From NCBI GenBank assembly GCA_963786985.1, contig CAWBBL010000016.1, forward strand, positions 62,001 to 126,000: 64,000 nucleotides of DNA. The letters run 5' to 3'. Below are positions 60,054 to 64,000 of the stretch, one piece after another; position 1 is the first letter of the stretch; every line of letters begins with the position of its first letter. This DNA is from Desertimonas sp963786985. GTDB lineage: Bacteria; Actinomycetota; Acidimicrobiia; Acidimicrobiales; Ilumatobacteraceae. The position numbers and the translations under genes were made by a program. The notes under the pieces were generated by a model. It had not been told where the DNA came from and ran no database searches. It saw only the letters and a program-made list of their open reading frames with translations.

Positions 60054-60371
60054 GAGGGTTACCTCACTTCACGGGTCTGGGGGTTCCAGACCGTCTTGGT
60101 TCTCGCCGTGGATGACGGGGGTGGAGAAGCTTCGTTGTCCGATGTGCGGATTCGGGATGCCCCGGCGCCATCGCCCCACGGTCGAAGAGAGAACGTCACT
60201 CGTACGGCACCTTCCGCCGATTGCTCGACACGTCGGACGAGGGGAGGCGGCGGACGGAATGGAACGAGTTCTGCCTGGGATTCCAGGCAGCACCTCACGA
60301 TATCGACCGCCACCGCCGATCGCAAACCTTTCGCTTACATCACTGTCATTTCGCGCCGGTCCTGACGCGTG
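60054..60371. other. Rho leader region with two small stem-loops
   Basis: No gene is convincing here (an overlapping leftward frame of about 90 residues is low complexity). Two stem-loops lie on the rho leader: GGTCTGG/CCAGACC (60075-60093) about 22 bp before the rho start and CTGCCTGG/CCAGGCAG (60271-60290). Rho autoregulation through its leader is known in other bacteria; a link is speculative. Confidence 0.4.
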
Positions 60372-60450
60372 TCGTTCTGGGCGGCGATCGGTCCACATCG
60401 GCAACTGGGCGGCCTCCGGTCCGGTTTTACCGGCGTTCGGCCGCCCAGAA
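60372..60450 (-). repeat. Dispersed three-armed hairpin element, copy E (reverse orientation)
   Basis: A palindrome (60403-60450; arms AACTGGGCGGCC and GGCCGCCCAGAA) plus a half-arm at 60372-60394 (TTCTGGGCGGCGATCGGTCC). Read leftward, the order is palindrome, spacer, half-arm as in copy A. It starts 36 bp after the thrC stop codon, on the leftward transcript, and precedes the rho leader. It is the fourth full copy of the element. Confidence 0.8.
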
Positions 60451-60485
60451 CCGTGCCCGATCAGCGCTGTGCGGTGGCCGGGGGC

Positions 60486-61868
60486 TCAGCGTCGATCGAA
60501 CGTGGCGGTGACGAACTCCTCGACGGCGACGAGGTCATTGGGCGACGTCTCGGTGCGCTCCGGGCGATCGAGGAGATCGGCGAGATGGGCCGGCAGCACC
60601 GGGCGCACTCCCGTCGCCTGCTCGACGACATCGGGGAACTTGGCAGGATGGGCCGCGCCCATCGTCACGACGGGATGCTCACCGGCCAGTTGGTGGGCGG
60701 CTGCGGTCGCCGTCGCCGTGTGCGGGTCGATCAGCATGCCGGTGGCCCCATACACGCGGCGGATCTCGGCGGCGACCTGTTCGTCGTCGAACCGTGCGGC
60801 GCGGAAGCGACCGGCGATCCATCGCCGATGGCGCTCGACGGCAAGCTCGAGTCGTCCCGACTTCCGGAACCACTCGAGCTGCTCAGCAGTGCGCAACCCA
60901 TCGCGCTCGTTGATCTCGAACAGCAACCGCTCGAAGTTGGACGACACCTGGATGTCCATCGCCGGGCTCGTCGTCGGGACCACCGGCCGGATCGACATGT
61001 CGGCAGCGTTGACGAAGCGGGTCAGGATGTCGTTGGCATTCGACGCCACGATGAAGTCGGCGATTTCGGCGCCCATTCGTTGGGCGACCCAGCCGGCGAA
61101 GATGTTGCCGAAGTTCCCGGTCGGGACACACGCCGTGATCGGTCCCCGCAAGGCGCGCGCCGTGGTGACGTAGTAGACGGTCTGGGCCATCACACGCGCC
61201 CAGTTGATCGAGTTGACAGCCGTGAGGTTCAACCGCTCGCGGAATGCGGCGTCGTTGAACATCGCCTTGACGAGGTCCTGACAGTCGTCGAACGTTCCGT
61301 CGATCGCCAGGGTCCGGACGTTCGGCGCATCGACCGTCGTCATCTGCCGGCGCTGCACCTCGCTCGGGCCGCCGTGCGGGTAGAGGATCACGATGTCGAC
61401 GAGGTCACATCCGCGGACTCCCTCAATCGCCGCCGGTCCGGTGTCACCGCTCGTCGCCCCGACGACCGTCACCCGCTCGCCGCGTTGGCGGAGCACGTGG
61501 TCGAAGAGCCGGCCGACGAGCTGCAGGGCGAGGTCCTTGAATGCCAACGTCGGTCCGTGGAACAGCTCGGCGAGCCACTGGTCGTGGCCGATCTGCACGA
61601 GCGGCACGACGGCCTCGTGTGCAAACGTTGCGTAGGCGGCGTTGCACATCGCGGCGAGGTCGTCGGCGGCGATCTCGCCGCCGACGAACGGGGCGAGCAC
61701 GGCAGCGGCCGTCGTCGCGTACGACGCGCAACCATCGAGCACCTCGTTACCCGGCAACGCCGGCCAGTCGGCCGGGACGTACAGGCCGCCATCGCTGGCC
61801 AGACCGGCAAGGAGCGTGTCGGCGAACCCGAGCTCGGGAGCCTTGCCACGCGTCGAGACGTAGCGCAT
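60486..61868 (-). CDS. thrC: Threonine synthase
   Basis: This is a 460-residue PLP enzyme that turns O-phospho-homoserine into threonine. It begins MRYVSTRGKAPELGFADTLL; the GTG at 61880 is an alternative start. The PLP lysine is in LFHGPTLAFKDLALQLVGRL, and phosphate or PLP contacts occur in VVGATSGDTGPAAIEG and ACVPTGNFGNIFAGWVAQRM. The IDPHTATATAAAHQL segment near the end is family-typical. Threonine synthases of this length belong to the long E. coli/yeast-like class. It is immediately downstream of hom, forming the aspartate-family pair, and precedes hairpin copy E. Confidence 0.96.
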   Translation of the reverse strand: MRYVSTRGKAPELGFADTLLAGLASDGGLYVPADWPALPGNEVLDGCASYATTAAAVLAPFVGGEIAADDLAAMCNAAYATFAHEAVVPLVQIGHDQWLAELFHGPTLAFKDLALQLVGRLFDHVLRQRGERVTVVGATSGDTGPAAIEGVRGCDLVDIVILYPHGGPSEVQRRQMTTVDAPNVRTLAIDGTFDDCQDLVKAMFNDAAFRERLNLTAVNSINWARVMAQTVYYVTTARALRGPITACVPTGNFGNIFAGWVAQRMGAEIADFIVASNANDILTRFVNAADMSIRPVVPTTSPAMDIQVSSNFERLLFEINERDGLRTAEQLEWFRKSGRLELAVERHRRWIAGRFRAARFDDEQVAAEIRRVYGATGMLIDPHTATATAAAHQLAGEHPVVTMGAAHPAKFPDVVEQATGVRPVLPAHLADLLDRPERTETSPNDLVAVEEFVTATFDRR

Positions 61869-61879
61869 GTCGGCCGGCA

Positions 61880-63184
61880 CTAGGCGGGGCCGACGACGCG
61901 CAACAGGGCGTCCACGCTGCGCACCGACGGGAGCTCGCGCAGGTCGTGCACCGTCGCCTGAACGGCGGATTCCCTGGCGTCGTGGGTGATGAAGAACAGT
62001 CGAGCGTCGGGGCCGAGACCCTCCTGTTCGGCGGCCCGGATGCTGACGCCATGGGCCGCCAGCACACCAGTGACGGCGTGCAACACACCGGGTTGGTCGG
62101 CGACCTCGAGGCCGATCAGGTACTCGGATGTCAGCTCGTCGATCGGCCGGATCCGGGACCTCCCGAACGTCCCCAGCGAACCATGGGTGCCCTTGACGAG
62201 GTTGACCGCGGCGTCGATCACGTCGCCGAGGACCGCGCTGGCCGTCGGCTGTCCCCCGGCGCCGCGTCCGTAGAACATCAACGAGCCGACAGCGTCGCCC
62301 TCCACGAACACGGCGTTGTAGCTGTCGCGCACGCTGGCGAGCGGGTGCTGGGTCGGCAGCATCGCCGGATGGACACGAACGCCGACGCTCCCCTCGCCAC
62401 CGCCCGCGTCACGGTTGACATCGACAACAGCGAGCAGCTTGACGACGTAGCCGAGCCGACGGGCGACGTCGATGTCCGCCAGCGTGAGGTTGCTGATCCC
62501 CTCGTGGTACACCTGCCCGGCGACGACCTTGGTGCCTGAGGCGATCGTTGCGATGATCGCTGCCTTGGCCGCGGCGTCGAAACCCTCGACGTCGGCGGTC
62601 GGGTCACGTTCGGCATAGCCGAGTCGCTGCGCCTCGGCGAGGGCGGCGGTGTAGGGCATCTGCTGTTCGGACATCTTGGTGAGGATGTAGTTCGTCGTCC
62701 CGTTGACGATGCCCATCACCCGCGAGATCGGTTCGCCGCGCAGGCTCTCGCGCAGCGCCCGCATGATCGGGATCCCGCCGGCCACGGCGGCCTCGAAGAG
62801 CAGATCGACGCCGACCTGTTCGGCGACTTCGAAGAGCTCGACGCCGACGTTGGCGAGCAGCTCCTTGTTGGCGGTGACCACCGGCTTGCCGGCAGCGAGG
62901 GCGGCCAGGATCAGCTCGCGAGCAGGTTCGATGCCGCCGATCACCTCGACCACGACGTCGACATCGGGATCACCGACGACCGTCGCCGCCTCGTTGGTGA
63001 GCAGCGCAGCATCGATCTCCACGTCGCGGCTGCGCGCCAGATTGCGGACGGCGATGCGCACGACCTCCAGCTGAACTCCGGTGCGCGCCTCGATCTCCTT
63101 GCGGCGATCGGCGACGAGCTCGACGAACGAAGCGCCGACGTTCCCGCACCCGAGCACACCGATACGAATGAGTCGCCCGGCCAT
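61880..63184 (-). CDS. hom: Homoserine dehydrogenase with ACT domain
   Basis: This is a 434-residue enzyme that reduces aspartate semialdehyde to homoserine. The NAD(P) site is IRIGVLGCGNVGASFVELVA, the catalytic region holds KPVVTANKELLANVGVELFE, and GIVNGTTNYILTKMSEQ, YAERDPTADVEGFDAAAK are the family signatures. The last 80 residues form an ACT domain (LEVADQPGVLHAVTGVLAAH), which binds threonine in feedback inhibition. Its stop overlaps the thrC upstream start region. The PemK-like gene ends 3 bp before its ATG, indicating one operon. Confidence 0.97.
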   Translation of the reverse strand: MAGRLIRIGVLGCGNVGASFVELVADRRKEIEARTGVQLEVVRIAVRNLARSRDVEIDAALLTNEAATVVGDPDVDVVVEVIGGIEPARELILAALAAGKPVVTANKELLANVGVELFEVAEQVGVDLLFEAAVAGGIPIMRALRESLRGEPISRVMGIVNGTTNYILTKMSEQQMPYTAALAEAQRLGYAERDPTADVEGFDAAAKAAIIATIASGTKVVAGQVYHEGISNLTLADIDVARRLGYVVKLLAVVDVNRDAGGGEGSVGVRVHPAMLPTQHPLASVRDSYNAVFVEGDAVGSLMFYGRGAGGQPTASAVLGDVIDAAVNLVKGTHGSLGTFGRSRIRPIDELTSEYLIGLEVADQPGVLHAVTGVLAAHGVSIRAAEQEGLGPDARLFFITHDARESAVQATVHDLRELPSVRSVDALLRVVGPA

Positions 63185-63187
63185 CGC

Positions 63188-63670
63188 CTACCTGACCACC
63201 GCGTGGATGCGGACGACGGCGTCGACAACTTGGTCGAACTGGCGGCGGTTGAGGATCGAACCCTCGCGGCGCACGGCGTGGGGGTCGAGGTCGAGCAGCC
63301 GGTCGACCTTGGCGTAGCTGCGCCGTTGCTTGGAATCCCATTCCCCGATGCCCACGTCGACCCAGCCGTCGCGGTCTCTGGAGGTCAGGGCGACACCGGA
63401 CAACACGGCGCCGTGACGGCCGATGATGACCACCGGCCGATCCTTGCCAAGTGTCGGATCCTCCTCGAACGGGATCCACGCCCAGACGACCTCGCCCGGG
63501 TCCGGATCGCCGTCGAGGTGCGGGGTGTACTCGATGCGGACGTCGGTCGACACGACTCGCGCCGTCGGCTCAGCCCGCCGTTGAACCCTTCCGGTGTTCC
63601 ACTCGCGGTTGCGTAGTGTCGCCGAGACCCTGCGTGCCGCGCGAGTGAGGCTGTCGGTCCATCCCGCCAT
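63188..63670 (-). CDS. PemK/MazF-fold protein in the hom-thrC operon
   Basis: This is a 160-residue protein whose second half matches the MazF/PemK (CcdB-like) fold: GEVVWAWIPFEEDPTLGKDR, PVVIIGRHGAVLSGVALTSR, DVGIGEWDSKQRRSYAKVDR and LLDLDPHAVRREGSILNRRQ. In toxins, the E/D-x-W and KxRPVVV motifs form the RNase site. About 65 extra residues precede it, and no antitoxin gene lies beside it: the upstream gene is a partial, Ala/Thr-rich protein and the downstream one is hom. This pattern suggests a housekeeping or orphan MazF-like protein rather than a classical toxin-antitoxin pair. It ends 3 bp before hom. Confidence 0.85.
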   Translation of the reverse strand: MAGWTDSLTRAARRVSATLRNREWNTGRVQRRAEPTARVVSTDVRIEYTPHLDGDPDPGEVVWAWIPFEEDPTLGKDRPVVIIGRHGAVLSGVALTSRDRDGWVDVGIGEWDSKQRRSYAKVDRLLDLDPHAVRREGSILNRRQFDQVVDAVVRIHAVVR

Positions 63671-63679
63671 CCGGCAAAT

Positions 63680-64000
63680 CTAGGCGGTCGTCGCCACGTC
63701 TGACGCTGGCGGTTCGCCCTCGGTCGACTGGGCGGCGAGCACCGCCTCGGCGGCGGCGACCACGGCGGCCGGGTCGACATCGTCGCCCGTGAAGGCCACC
63801 GAGAATGGGATCGGCGCCTCGAACACGGCGACCTGCACCGTCGGCGCGACGGTCGGTGACGGTCCCTCCGTTGTCGGCGCACTAGCAGCGGACGCAGGCG
63901 CCACGCCGGTCTGGATGACGATCGACGACTCCGGCAGGGCGCCGACAGCGACGTCGAGAACCACGCCGGCGGCGACGTCGAGGTTGTCGGCGTAGAACTG
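63680..64000 (-). CDS. Unknown protein, 5' part outside the window
   Basis: The leftward frame is open at the right edge and ends at 63680, giving at least 106 residues. The visible part reads LDVAAGVVLDVAVGALPESS, IVIQTGVAPASAASAPTTEG, and VEVFEAPIPF-like strands followed by an Ala/Val-rich helix AVVAAAEAVLAAQS and a polar end. It is rich in Ala, Thr, Pro and Val. I see no motif that names it. It ends 9 bp before the PemK-like gene and is probably the upstream member of the same operon. Confidence 0.5.
   Translation of the reverse strand, partial: QFYADNLDVAAGVVLDVAVGALPESSIVIQTGVAPASAASAPTTEGPSPTVAPTVQVAVFEAPIPFSVAFTGDDVDPAAVVAAAEAVLAAQSTEGEPPASDVATTA

Noticed and set aside
60059..60404. 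Small leftward frames upstream of rho
   Set aside because: Low-complexity Pro/Arg/Ser translations without ribosome sites; better explained as leader sequence with stem-loops and repeat copy E.
1..64000. CRISPR arrays, insertion sequences, tRNA and rRNA genes
   Set aside because: No regularly spaced direct repeats, no transposase genes and no recognisable cloverleaf in the intergenic gaps I read; a tRNAscan or Infernal run would be the decisive test.

Overview
The window is high-GC DNA with actinobacterial gene content: mycothiol-type enzymes, LLM flavin oxidoreductases, RskA-type and ECF42 sigma systems, a PspC two-component system, and a hom-thrC-rho-rpmE-prfA-prmC block. This gene order and mix fit a free-living actinobacterium, probably of the class Acidimicrobiia; that placement is inference. 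No rRNA, tRNA, insertion sequence, prophage or CRISPR array was recognised.

1-17 kb: a catabolic and transport island. A LacI-family regulator, a 3-hydroxyisobutyrate-dehydrogenase-like enzyme and a zinc alcohol dehydrogenase run leftward. A second zinc dehydrogenase, a ribose-type ABC importer (permease, periplasmic binding protein, and an ATPase fused to a second permease), a VOC protein, an M24 (creatinase/aminopeptidase-P fold) protein, a third zinc dehydrogenase, an SDR, an LLM monooxygenase and an EboE-like TIM barrel run rightward. An alpha/beta hydrolase runs back toward them. Three near-identical palindromes (consensus TGCAATCGATTGCA) lie upstream of the island's transcription units and look like operators of the LacI regulator. 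The island also holds about sixteen apparent single-base frameshifts, against two in the remaining 47 kb. These are either sequence errors or decay.

17-34 kb: small accessory genes. They include a WYL regulator, VOC proteins, a tandem TfoX protein, a P-loop kinase, an LPXTG-like surface protein, an ECF42 sigma/YCII pair, a frameshifted chorismate-lyase-like gene, acetyltransferases, a 4CL-type acyl-CoA ligase, a shikimate-kinase-like protein, an FAD monooxygenase, nitronate monooxygenase, and GYD, MDMPI and LLM proteins.

34-48 kb: an ammonium transporter, a phytanoyl-CoA-dioxygenase-like gene coupled to an unknown gene, a DedA protein, a PspC-type two-component system divergent from a PspC membrane protein, and a 1,207-residue RTX/SdrD_B surface protein downstream of an ECF sigma and RskA-like anti-sigma pair. 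A beta-lactamase-fold hydrolase follows.

48-64 kb: an AlkZ-like protein, a DEAD-box helicase fused to a cold-shock domain, a TetR/DUF2867 operon, an S9 peptidase, then the conserved leftward block PemK-like, hom, thrC, rho, rpmE, unknown, prfA, prmC, interrupted by a rightward Hsp20 gene with its own promoter and palindrome.

A dispersed 79-bp, three-armed hairpin element (arm CTGGGCGGC) occurs four times in full and once as a half copy. Each copy starts 10-36 bp downstream of a stop codon. A sixth site at 54.2 kb has the same three-arm layout with a different arm sequence. I regard this 3'-end module and the LacI-type regulon as the most interesting signals here.
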